The position numbers were made by a program, and so were the translations under genes. This document shows positions 21,381 through 32,526 of a stretch of DNA of 64,000 nucleotides, piece after piece. This DNA comes from Nageia nagi (taxonomy: Eukaryota; Pinophyta). The stretch spans positions 174,096,001-174,160,000 of the forward strand of contig JBITNC010000001.1 in assembly GCA_050084985.1 (NCBI GenBank), written 5' to 3'. Numbering within the stretch: position 1 is the first letter of the stretch; the number at the start of each line of letters is the position of its first letter. Under the pieces are notes generated by a model, which made no database searches, was not told the origin of the DNA, and was given only the letters and a program-made list of their open reading frames with translations.

Positions 21381-24200
21381 TTTGAGAGAGTTTCAATGTC
21401 ACTACTGATATCAACATTTTATGGTGTTATGTTCATACATCACCTTTATATTATGGATCTCCAAACTAAAATAAACCTATCCATGGGGAAATCATCTATA
21501 TAGTAATGTGAAACATACAATCTTAAGTAACTGTCAAGGTGCTTGTCTAACCTGTTCCACTATTTTGATTTAATGAAAGATAGTGCACTGAATATTCTTT
21601 CATCTTCGACTGAACCCAAAATCATGGTTTGACATAACTCATACAAATAGAAATACTCATTGATCCCTTCTTGTAACACAATACTAAGGTAAATATTTTT
21701 TCACATATGTCTAATAGCATCACTCTCTACTAGTTCTAATATATAGTGGTATTATTCAAGCATAATTAATAAAAAGTAATTTGATTGTTTCATCGACAAA
21801 TATTTGTTTAAAATATCATCAACCTTTAGGCCATTAAATTCTACAAATTTTCTAAAATGAGAGATAATAATTTTCATATCTTTCGAAAAGAGGTGCCTAT
21901 ATATTCTTTCCCATTATCTGTATTCCAAAATAAGGGAATCATAATGCTCATTTCTTCAAGTAAATCATCTTTTTGGAACCACTCTATGATCTCTGTAGAT
22001 AATGATTTAGAAACATTCCTTAACTTTATTTTCATTTCTATTATGATAGTGTTAAGAATAATTCTTCTTATTTTACCTCCTTATATTTTGCACATACTAA
22101 ATCCCTTCATTTATGGTAGATATGCATTGGTATTTCCTTACCATCAACATTGATACAAATATGATCATGAATATTAAATAAAAAAAAATTTAAAAAAAAA
22201 TTGGATGCTTAATATTTGTTAAAATTTTCCATTATTCAAAATGAGGACCCTCAAAACTATCATCTGAATAATATAGCATATCTAATGATAGATAAACCCA
22301 TTTTTTCAAATGTATAAAATCACCTATATATATAGACCTTTGTTTAGCATATTTAATCAAAAACTAAATCTCTTGTAGCATAGGAATGAAACCTAATAAA
22401 CTCAAGCATGTTTCTAAATATGTTAAATGATACAATAAATCTTTTTCTTTATCCATTGATATTCAAATTTTATACATATTATCTATTAATGATTGATATT
22501 CATCAAGTACTCTACAAGCAAGCTCATATAAATAAATCCATCTTGTTTTAATATCCTTTAATAATGTTTTACCATCAGTAATGCCTAATGCAAATTTTTG
22601 AAACTCTCTAAATCTTTTAGGATGACTTTCTATATAAGCATGAAGCTCACGTATAAGATCTTATTTTCTAATTGTCAAATGTGCTAACAATTTTATATGC
22701 CATATTCATTTGATGAGCTATACATTGAATGAGAATTGTATATAGAGAAACTGTTATTTGCAATCTAACACAAAGGCCACTCCTTTGACCTTTCATGACT
22801 ACAATACAATCTACACAAACACAAATCAACTTTGTAGCTATTGCATTATTATCCATTTCAACAATATTTTCCAAATTAGTGAGAACTAACTTATGAAGGT
22901 TTTCAGAATTGCAACTTTCTTCCATTTTTAAATGGTTAGAATATGTTACTATAGAGTATTATTTTTAAATGTATAAATATGCATACATACCCATGATGTA
23001 TTTTCTATTATTTTTATTTCATTAATTGATAGTTATATGAACTATGATATTTTTATTGCATGTTTTATATCTTGTTTCTCTATCATTGTAAGATAGTCAA
23101 CTATTTTCCATTCACTAGTATCAAACCAATATGATTGAGGAATGTTTCCTAAACTAATACTTTGATATAACATATTATAATATAAAAAATATTATATTGG
23201 CCTTCCCTTTTTCAGAATATGGAATTCTACAAAATTGTGTATGCTTTGACAACAAATTAGACTCTTGAAGTTTTTGAGAATGAGTTGGTATATTTTCTCC
23301 CTTTTCCTTTACATCTTGTTATTCTTTTTCGTATTTTTATACTCTAATGTATATATTGTATGATTTTATTCATTTTATGTATTATGTTGAAATATTTTTA
23401 TCATGTTTCCATATTTCCCCTCCACATATTGGTAGACTTTTCCATAATGCTTTGTAATTATATCCAATTTCAACTGCATTTTATGCTCTCTTCCTAATTT
23501 CTAGCAACAAATAATACATCTACATTAGATTATTGGGTCAATATTATTATTTACGTATTTAGCTACCTAATCAAAATTAACAATTCTTCCAATTGTCCAT
23601 ATGTTTCTATTTTTTTGCATTAGACTATGTTGAACAATTTTCATTTTTATAGTTTGGATGATTTAACTTGTATAAAGATTTTTCATTTTTAGGTGAGTTT
23701 TGATTAATGATAGCAATCTTGAAATCTAATTTAGATGGATAAGGATTTCCATTTTGAAAGATTGATTGAATTGAACTTGAATAATTGATAAAAGTATTTC
23801 CATTTAAAGGAATATGTTCTAATTGCATGTCTTATAATGGTGTCACTTCATAATCACAATGATCTTCTTGATATATATTATGTTGAATATGGTCTTCTGT
23901 AAATGGAATAAAAATGTACTATTACATTTGAAACAAAAAATAAAAAATTTAAATACTTATTCCTAAAAAATAATTTTATTTTTATTTCATAATACTAATG
24001 TTAAGGAATTCATATTTTAAAAATATTAGTAACATTATACATACCTTTATTTGTAGATAAATGTTTTGATGCAATTTTTTGTGATTGCTCAAAATATGAT
24101 AATAACATCTTATACCTCTTTTCTTTGAATTGAAGTGTTATCTTAACATTTTTTCTATAACCATCAACTACTGCAAAATAATTAATTTATATTACAATTT
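21380..24200 (-). pseudogene. hAT-type (DUF4371-like) transposase relic
   Basis: Read on the minus strand there is a Lys-rich N-terminal part (about 24190-24060, LQFKEKRYKMLLSYFEQSQK), then a DDE-core part at 22925-22668 with CVDCIVVMKGQRSGLCVRLQ and IQCIAHQMNMAYKIVSTFDN, then HPKRFREFQKFALGITDGKT and IKTRWIYLYELACRVLDEYQ (22650-22490), and finally the C-terminal hAT dimerisation part (EDERIFSALSFIKSKWNRLD, YIDDFPMDRFI; about 21620-21440). The usual CCDGASVMQG motif reads CVDCIVVMKG, so a catalytic Asp appears displaced or lost. At least a dozen stops and frameshifts make this a pseudogene. No terminal inverted repeats were found. Confidence 0.75.
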
Positions 24201-24630
24201 TAAAAAATAGACTCAATGAATTTAATATAACAAAAGACAAAAACAACAAATCTTGAATGAGATTATTTTTGTCTTCATTTAACACTTCTTCTGCTATATT
24301 GATAAAAAGATTATTTGTTACTTGTGTAAATTATCAACCAATAACAATTATCATTTATTATATATAAATATTTTACAATAAACTTTTCCAAAATCAATAC
24401 AAACAATTGATTGATTAGTGAAACAAGCACATCGATTTTTACCTTTGGTTATACATCACTCAATAAATTTTAGATTTCAATATTATTATTTATATCCATA
24501 GTGTCATCTTCCATTTCTGCCATTCACTTTTCTCTAACAACATTATTTCAAATTAAAAAATCAAATAAGAACTTTAAAAAAATATTGCAAAAATTATTTT
24601 AATTATTATTGCAAATATTTCAAATAGTGA
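24201..24630. other. AT-rich spacer, no gene seen
   Basis: Nothing recognised between the hAT-type relic and the long inverted-repeat element. Confidence 0.4.
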
Positions 24631-24639
24631 ATATAAGAA

Positions 24640-27600
24640 CATAAATAAAAGCTACCAAATGGTTGTAGATATAATGATTTGATTTTAGATACAGTCATAT
24701 GGTCATAGATGCAGTCATCCGAGAGCAAATACAATTGATCAATTGCAAATATAACTAGACGGTTGTAAATGTAGTTAGTAGTTTTATCTTGCATTCGAAT
24801 CTCAATGTTTGCATCTATAACTAGTTGGTTACAATGTTGTCAATCAATGGTATCTACAACTGATAGACTGCAAGTATTATTAGTAAGTTGCAGTTGTAGT
24901 TGGCCAATTATATATACCAAATGGTTGTAGATCTTTTTGGTTGCATCTATAATTATCTAGTTATACTTGCAACTAGTTGACTACATTTGTAACCATCTAA
25001 TTATCACTGCAACCATCTAATTTATTTTTGTAACTAAATTATTGCATTGTAAATGAATGATTGGAGATGCAACTTGTTAGTTTGGTTTGGTTATAAACAT
25101 AACCTACCATTCAGTTACTTGCACAACCAAATGATTGCAAATGTACTCATCTGGTTTCATTTACAAAGTACCATATCAAAAAATTGAAAATAGTATTAAA
25201 TGTTTCTATAAAATGCTTGAAGGTGGGCCTTGGAGTTGAACAAATCTTTAAAAAGGTGGATCTGAAACAAATATTTTAAGTTATTTCACAAAAAATAAAA
25301 GAGGGATCAATCATGCAATATGCGATGAATAAATAAAATACACAATAGTTTAAAACTATGATAACTTCTCACCTTTTTATTGTAGATTCTCTATAGACGG
25401 TTGTTGGAATTGTAGAATGGTTTAGAGTTTCAATGTTGAATAAGGATCTCTTTTAACATTTAGGATTTTGAGTGTTACTCTTATGAATTTACTTTATGCT
25501 TTTAGGGATTCATTTTATCTTTTAGGGTTTCTATAGTTAGTTTAAGAATTCAATTTTTTAGAGATCATTTTTCTTTAAGGTTTCTAGAGTTAGTCTAGGG
25601 ATTTGAATTTTTAGAGATTCATTTTACTTTAAGGTTTCTAGTTAGTCTAAGGATTCAAATTTTTAGAGCTTCATTTTAGCTCTTAAGTTTCAATATTTTT
25701 ATAATTTCGATGATATTTTATAGTCCTAAATAGTCATTTATAACATTTTGGTGATTTTTTCATATTTTAAAAATTTGATTATTAAATTATGGCAAATACA
25801 ATTATTTTCTATTTCAAATAGAAGGAAAATTAAATTGTGATATTTTAATTAATATTAAATTTTTGGTGAATTGATCTATAAAAATGATTTTTTCATATAA
25901 AATTATGGTAACTTGGAAGTGATTTTTACTCTCAAAATTTATCAAATAAAAATTCTATAAGTCCTTAAATTCATCTTATAAGCAAACAATATGCTAAAAA
26001 AAACATAATCAATACATATAATAATATATTGCTTCATAAAAAAGATTTGCATCAGTATGATATTTTGACTCTATGGTATATTTGGATGTGATACTTTATT
26101 TCTTACTACCTTGAAAAATTATGAGTCATGATTACTATGATCACAATTTTATTTCAAACTTCGAGGCAAAATCGACCTCTTTTCTTGGAAAATATAAACC
26201 GTTGGTCATAATGACAATGGTTCGAAATGTGAATATCATATTAATTTCCTCCTTAATTATATTTTGATTATTCATTTAAACGATATAATCTATGTAGGTA
26301 TTATATTTTTTATTTTTGCAGTTCATCTAGGAGAGTAGGACCAAAGGCACCATCAATCCTTTGCACAAAAAGATGAAATTTTGGTTTGATTACCCCATGT
26401 CATATACTAGGGGTAATCAAAGACAATATGGGGTATTGAGATATCATATTTGACATAAATTTTACCTCATGTGATTGCTTGGATGATGGTTCATTTTCCA
26501 CTTCTTAGATGAGAGCTAATATTGAGCTATTGGCTACTGCTTATGCAAATACTAATATTGATACATTTGAAATTGTCTAAGTAAATACCAACGATCCATT
26601 ACCTTAGTAGGTACCATCCAAATTTTAAGGAAGAATACTTTGATGTTGAAATTGTTTTTCCTTCTCTATGATTCTTTGGATTATGTAATTTCAAAATGCT
26701 TTTTCATTCTATATCCGAAGAGGGAGAAAATTTAGAAACCTAAAAATGATTTATTATTTATTTAATAAATCATATTTTAGACATGTCAAAGGAATAAATA
26801 GCAACAATTACTAAATTCAAGGTAAATATGATTCTTTGGATTATGTAATTTCAAAATACTTTTTCATTCTATATCCGAAGAGGGACAAAATTTAGAAACC
26901 TAAAAATGTTTTATTATTTATTTAATAAATCATATTTTTTACATGTCAAAGGAATAAGTAGCAATAATTACTAAATTCAAGGTAAATATGTTATTATGGT
27001 GTTATATCATGTGCTTGATCTAATGTAATAATATTAACCATTATTTGTGTTTACAAATATCTTGAATAGTATGAAGATTATATTCTATTTCTATGAGTTG
27101 ACTTTCACTTCTCTCTATATCTTTGCATGTATAAATGGAGGAGTTGGAGGTTGAAATTCCCTATAAGATTATCTCTAATTGGTGGTTTTCATGCACATCA
27201 ACTACACTACAAAATGATTATGTCTCTTGATGCCACCTATTTGAGAATTTTTTATGCTCTGAGCTTTTATGTTACATACCATATTTCTTACTCCCTTTCA
27301 TACTATAAATATTATGGTATATATATCATGTGAAGGATTGTAATTATGATATTTATTTTATGATTCTTTGTGATCTAGAGAAATAGATTTTAAGGATGAT
27401 GAGCATAGACCTGGATCAATGAATATCCTTTTACCTCTATATCATATTTTATTAGGTCCCTTGCTTATTCATTATATACCTTGAGGATTGTATACATTCA
27501 TATCTAGGTGCACACTTTCTTGTATTAATCAAAATAATCTTGAATAGTGTATGAACATTAGTAGCTTTATAATTATTGTATTTCTTGATTAAAAATTATA

Positions 27601-28435
27601 ATTTGTATTCTACAACCAGATTCACCATAATTTCATGATCAAATTTTTAAAATTAAAAAAAAAATCATCAAAATATTATAACCCTTAAAAGTTAAAAAAA
27701 AAATCTATAAAAAATCAAATCCCTAGACTAACTGTGAAAACCTTAAAGCTTAAATGAATCTCTAAAAATATCAATCCCTAGTCTAACTATAGAAATCGTA
27801 AAAGATAAAATAAATCCTTCAAAGTATAAACTAGATCTATATGACTAACCCTTAAAACACTAAATTTCATTGCATTCCCATCCCACCTTTCCCTCAGAGT
27901 TGATCGCAATGGACATTTAATCTTGATCCAATCCTAGCCTTTCTACAATCACTACAACCATTTACAAAGAATCTATACCAAAAGGTGAGAAGTTAGCTTC
28001 ATCTTAAATGATAAAATAGATTGCATTTACAACCAGTTGGGTCCACCTTGAATTGATTTTTCAATCTTATAGAATGGTTGTAGATGCAACTTATTGGCCC
28101 TGGTTGCATATGCACGATGCATCCTCTAGGTTGCAAGCGTAACCTCATGAACCTTTAGATTGTAGATGTAACCTAGTTTAGGTTGTAAGTTCAACTTAAT
28201 GGTTGCATTGTGTAACCTTCAAGCTGCATCGTGTAATTTGACAATTACATTATGCAACTTGACAGTTATATTGTACAACCTTTAGGCTGCATGATGCAAC
28301 TTGATAGTTGTAGATACAACCTATAGGTTGTATTATGAAACCTATAGGTTGTATTATGAAACCTATAGGTTGCATATTGCAACTTTGATAGTTGTAGATG
28401 CAACCTAGCAGTTTCATTGTGCACCATGATGGTTT
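24640..28435. mobile_element. DNA-transposon-like structure with long inverted arms
   Basis: Two arms are inverted copies of each other: 25355-25805 matches the reverse complement of 27605-28005 (for example ttatcttttagggtttctat at about 25515 against attttatcttttacgatttc in reverse of 27790-27815, and aacttctcacctttt at 25373 against the reverse of 27985-28000). Outside these, both arms carry runs of a degenerate 20-25 bp motif built on GGTTGTAGATGCAAC in both orientations (24640-25170 and 28020-28435), like the subterminal repeats of En/Spm or the long ends of Mutator-like elements. The 1.8-kb middle has no convincing frame, so it is non-autonomous. Ends and target duplication could not be fixed. 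The superfamily is left open. Confidence 0.65.
26668..26990. repeat. 160-bp tandem duplication inside the long-arm element
   Basis: Positions 26668-26827 and 26828-26987 are near-identical copies (start atgattctttggattatgta), differing at a handful of bases by eye. The duplication is young compared with the surrounding decayed sequence. Confidence 0.95.
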
Positions 28436-28486
28436 AGGGTTTATAAGGGTTTAAGGTTTAGGATTTATGAGGGTTTAGGGATGTAA
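28433..28486. repeat. Telomere-like TTTAGGG-type patch
   Basis: Degenerate repeats of the plant telomere unit (ggtttagggtttataagggt, then ttaaggtttagg, then gggtttaggg) start where the inverted-arm element ends. Confidence 0.6.
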
Positions 28487-28489
28487 ATA

Positions 28490-29090
28490 GATGGTAGCCC
28501 CATGTCATCAAATGATAATGAGGTATTTGTAACATCTAAAATTGAATTATTATTTATTAAATAATTTATTTTTATAGCATCAAAAAATATTTATTGTAAA
28601 AAGGGATTAAAATACACCCAATGCCATGTAATTGATGTAAAAGAACCATCAAATAATGCAAGTGATATCAAATATTAATAAAGGCACCACAAGCTATGTA
28701 ATACATGATGATACTAATAAAAAGAAAGGATTAAGATACATATCAAAAGCAAATCATTCCCTATTAGATAATCAGATATCAAATAGGTCAACACATGGAC
28801 ATTATATTATCCAAATAATAATGATATTTTATAATACCACCTATCTGAGGATCCATTATCTACTCCTTGTTATGCTTTGCATGCTTTAATTTTGACATCT
28901 AATTCAATTCCTTTCATAGTATTGATGTTGTGTGTAAGCTAATATCATTGTGTTCACATCATGGTTCTAGGATTCACATGAGCTTGATTTGAGTGAAGAG
29001 TTTTGTTTGCAACCTAAGGATACAAATATGATGAAAGGTAACACTTTTTCATTTATGAATACTACTATATTATCATATATGCTTCAGTAA
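28490..29090. other. Spacer with an unidentified short frame
   Basis: The stretch includes a 77-codon plus-strand frame at 28656-28889 of unknown origin. Part of it (ACCACCTATCTGAGGATCCA) resembles 27235-27260, so it may be transposon-derived. No gene can be supported. Confidence 0.35.
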
Positions 29091-29125
29091 TTGCATTGTA
29101 TAGAAATAATGCTTTGTTTACTGCA

Positions 29126-29533
29126 TTATATATTTTTCACATCTACAGTGCCATTGGATAATAACATCCCATTATCGAACGAAAACATGGTGTTATCATA
29201 TAGTAGCATCGCGTCACTAGAAAACAATGTGGTACCATCGAATAGTAACCCTATTTCACTAGAGGACATTAGGGTACCACAAAATAGAAGCCCCATACCA
29301 TCAAATGAGAATATGGTGTCATTAGATGATAATGTCCCATCATCGAATGGTAGTAGGGTACTACCAAACGATAACAAGGTGGCATCAAATGACAACCCCA
29401 CACTACCAAAAAGTAATGAGATGTTGCTAAATGACATCCCTATACTATCAGATAGTAGCATCCTACCACTAGTCGATAGTGCCATGTTGCCTGATAGCAT
29501 TAAAGATAAGTAAATAATATAATTAAAAATCAA
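29126..29533 (+). repeat. Degenerate minisatellite open on both strands
   Basis: From about 29150 to 29500 a unit of about 21-27 bp recurs some thirteen times (type ccatcaaatgacaaccccac). The plus frame 29091-29513 gives a low-complexity peptide with repeats like PSNENMVSLDDNV and PNDNKVASNDNPTL; the minus frame 29126-29533 is also open (LLFDGTTLFSS-type repeats). Units are multiples of 3, which explains why both strands stay open. I do not recognise a protein family. It could be a coding repeat exon of a degraded gene or a plain minisatellite. Confidence 0.6.
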
Positions 29534-29985
29534 AATATCTAAATAGTTTAAATATATAAGTTAAGTAGTTTAACATATAGCTAAATAAATAATTTAATTA
29601 ATTAATTAGTTAGTTAAATAATTAAATAATTTATTATTAATATTTTTTAATGTCGCAACCATACTATTGTAACATGCAACTATTCAATTTTATCATAGTC
29701 TAAATTGCCTTGAATGAATTTTAAAAAATTATGAAACTTTAAATTCATCTTTTTTTAGCATTTAGTTTTGAACTTCATTTTAATTCGTCACCATTGCGAT
29801 ACCCTATTCCCTCAAATTCGTGAAGTCTATGAATCAAATTTACCTTAGTTTCTATAGAAAAATATTAAGTATGGGGTCTTAAAAATCCCTACTTAATTAT
29901 GTCTCAATTATGCATAAATTCTTCTATTAAATAATGTTCTACATGTAACATGTCTTTTTTTGTCTCTTTATATTCTTTTTATCAT
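29534..29985. other. AT-rich spacer upstream of the P450
   Basis: Rich in (TTAA/ATTA)n runs at 29575-29650. No feature recognised. Confidence 0.4.
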
Positions 29986-29989
29986 TGTA

Positions 29990-30131
29990 TTTATTACGTC
30001 GAGAGGCGTTTCTACAGCTGCAGCATGGAGATGGAATGGGGGAGCAAAATGTCGCATGTGAGTCCGTCCGTTAAACGGGAAAATAATTTTTTTAAAATTA
30101 AAATTATATAGCCGACTGAAATATTAAAAGA
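29990..30131 (+). promoter_or_regulatory. 5' flank of the P450, repeated upstream of the bHLH gene
   Basis: About 142 bp directly upstream of the P450 start are repeated at 32188-32333 with only a few differences and one small indel (shared phrases gagaggcgtttctaca, gagcaaaatgtcgcatgtga, attatatagccgactgaaat). It carries an ATTATATAG TATA-like element and GCCGAC, which equals the DRE/CRT core RCCGAC. Placement in front of the start codon suggests a promoter/leader; the function is inferred. Confidence 0.55.
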
Positions 30132-30158
30132 CACATCTTTTAAAAAATTATTATATAA

Positions 30159-31798
30159 ATGGAAGGAAGAAATCAAATTCTAAGTCTCGGCATTTTAGTG
30201 TTGTCCATTTATATTCTAACCAAATATGGACGAAATAGCAGTAGACTGAAATATCCTCCAGGGCCACGTCCATGGCCTCTTGTTGGAAATCTTGGGCAGC
30301 TGGGGATCCTTCCTCATCGCACTCTTGCAGATCTTGCCAAGCGTTATGGCCCAATCATGTTTCTACGCCTGGGCTCAGTCCCAACTGTCGTCGTGTCCTC
30401 TCCTGCCATGGCCAAAGAAATCCTCAAAACTCACGACGTGGTCTTCGCCGACAGACCCATCTGTTCGACCGGAAAATACTTATGCTATGGTCATAGAGAC
30501 GTGGTCTCTGCATTCTACGGAGACTACTGGCGGCACATGAGAAAGTTGTGCACTGTGGAGTTGTTTACAGCCAAAAGAGTGGATTCCTTCAAATGGGTGA
30601 GGGAAAGCGAGGTAGCAGCGATGATCCGCTCTATCTGGGAGGAAAGCCGGCAAGGATTGCAGGCTGTTGATTTGAGCAAGAGCGTGGGTTCCATGTCACG
30701 GAATATTGCATGTAGGATGTTTGCCAGCAGAACATATTCAGATGATGATTTCGGTGGAGGTCTCGGATTTAAAGAAATGATCGAAGAGCTATTCTGTTTG
30801 GCGGGTGCGTTTTGCATCGGAGATTTCATTCCTTATCTGGACTGGTTGGATTTGCAGGGCCTACGTCGTGGGATGAAAAAAGTTTCCAAAATATTCGACG
30901 ACTTTATTGAGAAAGTCATTGATGAACACATCCAACGCCGAACAACATCAAACCACGAATCCCAAGGGTTCGCAAAGGATATGGTAGATGTGCTGCTGGA
31001 CATGGCCGAGGCGGAAACCAACATAACTGAGTTCAGTCTCACAAGGCTCTCTATCAAAGCAATTATATTCGTGAGTACAAGATTATTAGTTTCAGCCATA
31101 AGTAAAATGGATTTTGGCATTAACTTGTGTATTTAATCCAATCTACATCTTAATTTGAATGGAGATGGGTTTTTTCTGTGATGCAGGATATGTTCTTAGG
31201 TGGAGGAGAATCGACGACCACAACAATAGAATGGGCAATGACCGAATTACTGAGACACCCTAAAACGCTGGCCAGAGCTCAACAAGAGCTGGAGTCCGCG
31301 GTTGGAAGAAAGCGCTGTGTGGAGGAGAGCGATTTGGGTGGCTGTGAGTATCTGCAATGCATTGTGAAGGAAACGTTGAGATTGCACCCGCCAGGGGTAC
31401 TTCTCGTGCCACGCGAGTCGAGAGAAGATTGCCGTGTGGGCGGCTAGTTTATTCCCCGAAAAACAAGGGTGTTAACGAATATATGGGCAATAGGAAGAGA
31501 TGAGAGTGTGTAGGAAAAAGCAAACGATTTCGAGCCAGAGAGATTTATGGGCAAAGACATAGACATCAGAGGTCGGGACTTCGAAGTGATTCCATTCGGA
31601 GCTGGAAGGAGAGGGTGCCCGGCCATTTCGACAGCGTTAGCGGTGGTTGAACTGGGACTCGCTCAAATGCTGCACTGCTACGATTGGAGCGTCGATGGTG
31701 AGGTGGGGATGGAGGAAATGTTTGGGCTGACTGTTCCTAGAAAGTTTCATCTCTTTGCCCGTCCTGCTCGGAGGCTGATCATGGACAATTTTGCATGA
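30159..31798 (+). pseudogene. Cytochrome P450 (CYP71 clan, CYP750-like), two in-frame stops
   Basis: Exons 30159-31070 (304 codons) and 31187-31798 (203 codons) are joined by a 116-bp phase-0 GT-AG intron, giving a normal length of 507 codons. An N-terminal membrane anchor (ILSLGILVLSIYILTKYG) and the hinge YPPGPRPWPLVGNL are followed by the C-helix WRHMRKL, the I-helix oxygen-binding part DMFLGGGESTTTTIEW (start of exon 2), K-helix KETLR, PERF and the haem-binding loop FGAGRRGCPAI around the Cys ligand. Two TAG codons interrupt exon 2 in the same frame: 31445-31447, where Tyr or a similar residue is expected after GG, and 31511-31513, where Trp is expected (ESV*EKA). The haem loop has Ala where CPG is usual. 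There are no frameshifts, so decay is recent. The conifer CYP750 likeness is my judgement from memory of family style; substrate unknown. Confidence 0.9.
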
Positions 31799-31925
31799 GC
31801 TTGCCTAAATCACTCCTTTCTACCGTAAGCCAATGCAATATGCAGTATTAGTGGTTAAGGTTATTAGTATTTTAGAAAAGGTTCTTTCTAATCTATAAGA
31901 TACATTAGGTTATTGCTATATTCAA

Positions 31926-31974
31926 GATAGGCGCCTCGAAATGATATCTCTCAAGGGGTTATATCAAAGCTAGT
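31926..31974 (+). repeat. P450 3' flank segment, repeated at 33676-33741
   Basis: The 49-bp segment starting gataggcgcctcgaaatgat recurs at 33676-33741, where an extra 17 bp lies after ctctc. Together with the duplicated 5' flank this suggests that the stretch 32188-33741 descends from a second copy of the P450 locus. Confidence 0.85.
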
Positions 31975-31989
31975 GATAGTATACTCTTA

Positions 31990-32187
31990 TATGGCATTTT
32001 TCTTATATGTAAAATACTAATATTCAAATATATTTGAATTATAAAGAACTAGAAGATCAAATTCTACTGCTATGAATTGCTCAATTAACGAAAGGGGGAA
32101 GGGATTGAAGCCTATTTTGTAAATATATTTAATGAATTATTTAATATTTTAAAATAGATAGATATTTTTAATATTATTTAATTAAAT
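31990..32187. other. AT-rich spacer between P450 and bHLH cassette
   Basis: No feature beyond A/T runs. Confidence 0.4.
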
Positions 32188-32333
32188 TTATTACACCGAG
32201 AGGCGTTTCTACAGTTGCAGCATGGGGTGGAGTGGGGAGCAAAATGTCGCATGTGAGTCCATCCGTTAAACAATTGACGGGAAAATAATTTTTTTAAAAT
32301 TAAAATTATATAGCCGACTGAAATATTAAAAGA
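32188..32333 (+). promoter_or_regulatory. Second copy of the P450 5' flank, upstream of the bHLH cassette
   Basis: It is nearly identical to 29990-30131, including the TATA-like ATTATATAG and GCCGAC. It ends 17 bp before the left inverted repeat of the bHLH cassette. The last 21 bp (attatatagccgactgaaat, plus one base) occur a third time at 33643-33664 on the other side of the cassette. Confidence 0.6.
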
Positions 32334-32350
32334 GAACACTGTTTATATCC

Positions 32351-32387
32351 GGAAGGACCTCTGCTCCCCCTTGTGAATCTAGTCATA
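32351..32387 (+). repeat. Left arm of the 37-bp inverted repeat around the bHLH gene
   Basis: Starts GGAAGGACCTCTGCTCCCCC and is a perfect inverted copy of 33568-33604 over all 37 bp; the next bases inward (ATAAGATCC against AAATCCC) are still similar. The two arms bound a 1254-bp segment. No matching target duplication of 3 to 10 bp is seen at the immediate flanks (tttatatcc on the left, attaatttg on the right). Confidence 0.95.
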
Positions 32388-32526
32388 TAAGATCCTTCTA
32401 GCTCCTGCGAAAATATTTTTAAAATCCAAGAACAGTGCATCATTTAAGTCTTCTGAAATTGTTTCCTTTCTTTATTAAATCTACCGTCAACTCACTTTCT
32501 TCTTTACATTCAATCGAAACCTAATA

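Noticed and set aside
30151-31120. Several alternative frames on both strands within the P450 exon 1.
   Set aside because: They overlap a well-supported P450 exon and have no family likeness; long open shadows are common in GC-richer exons.
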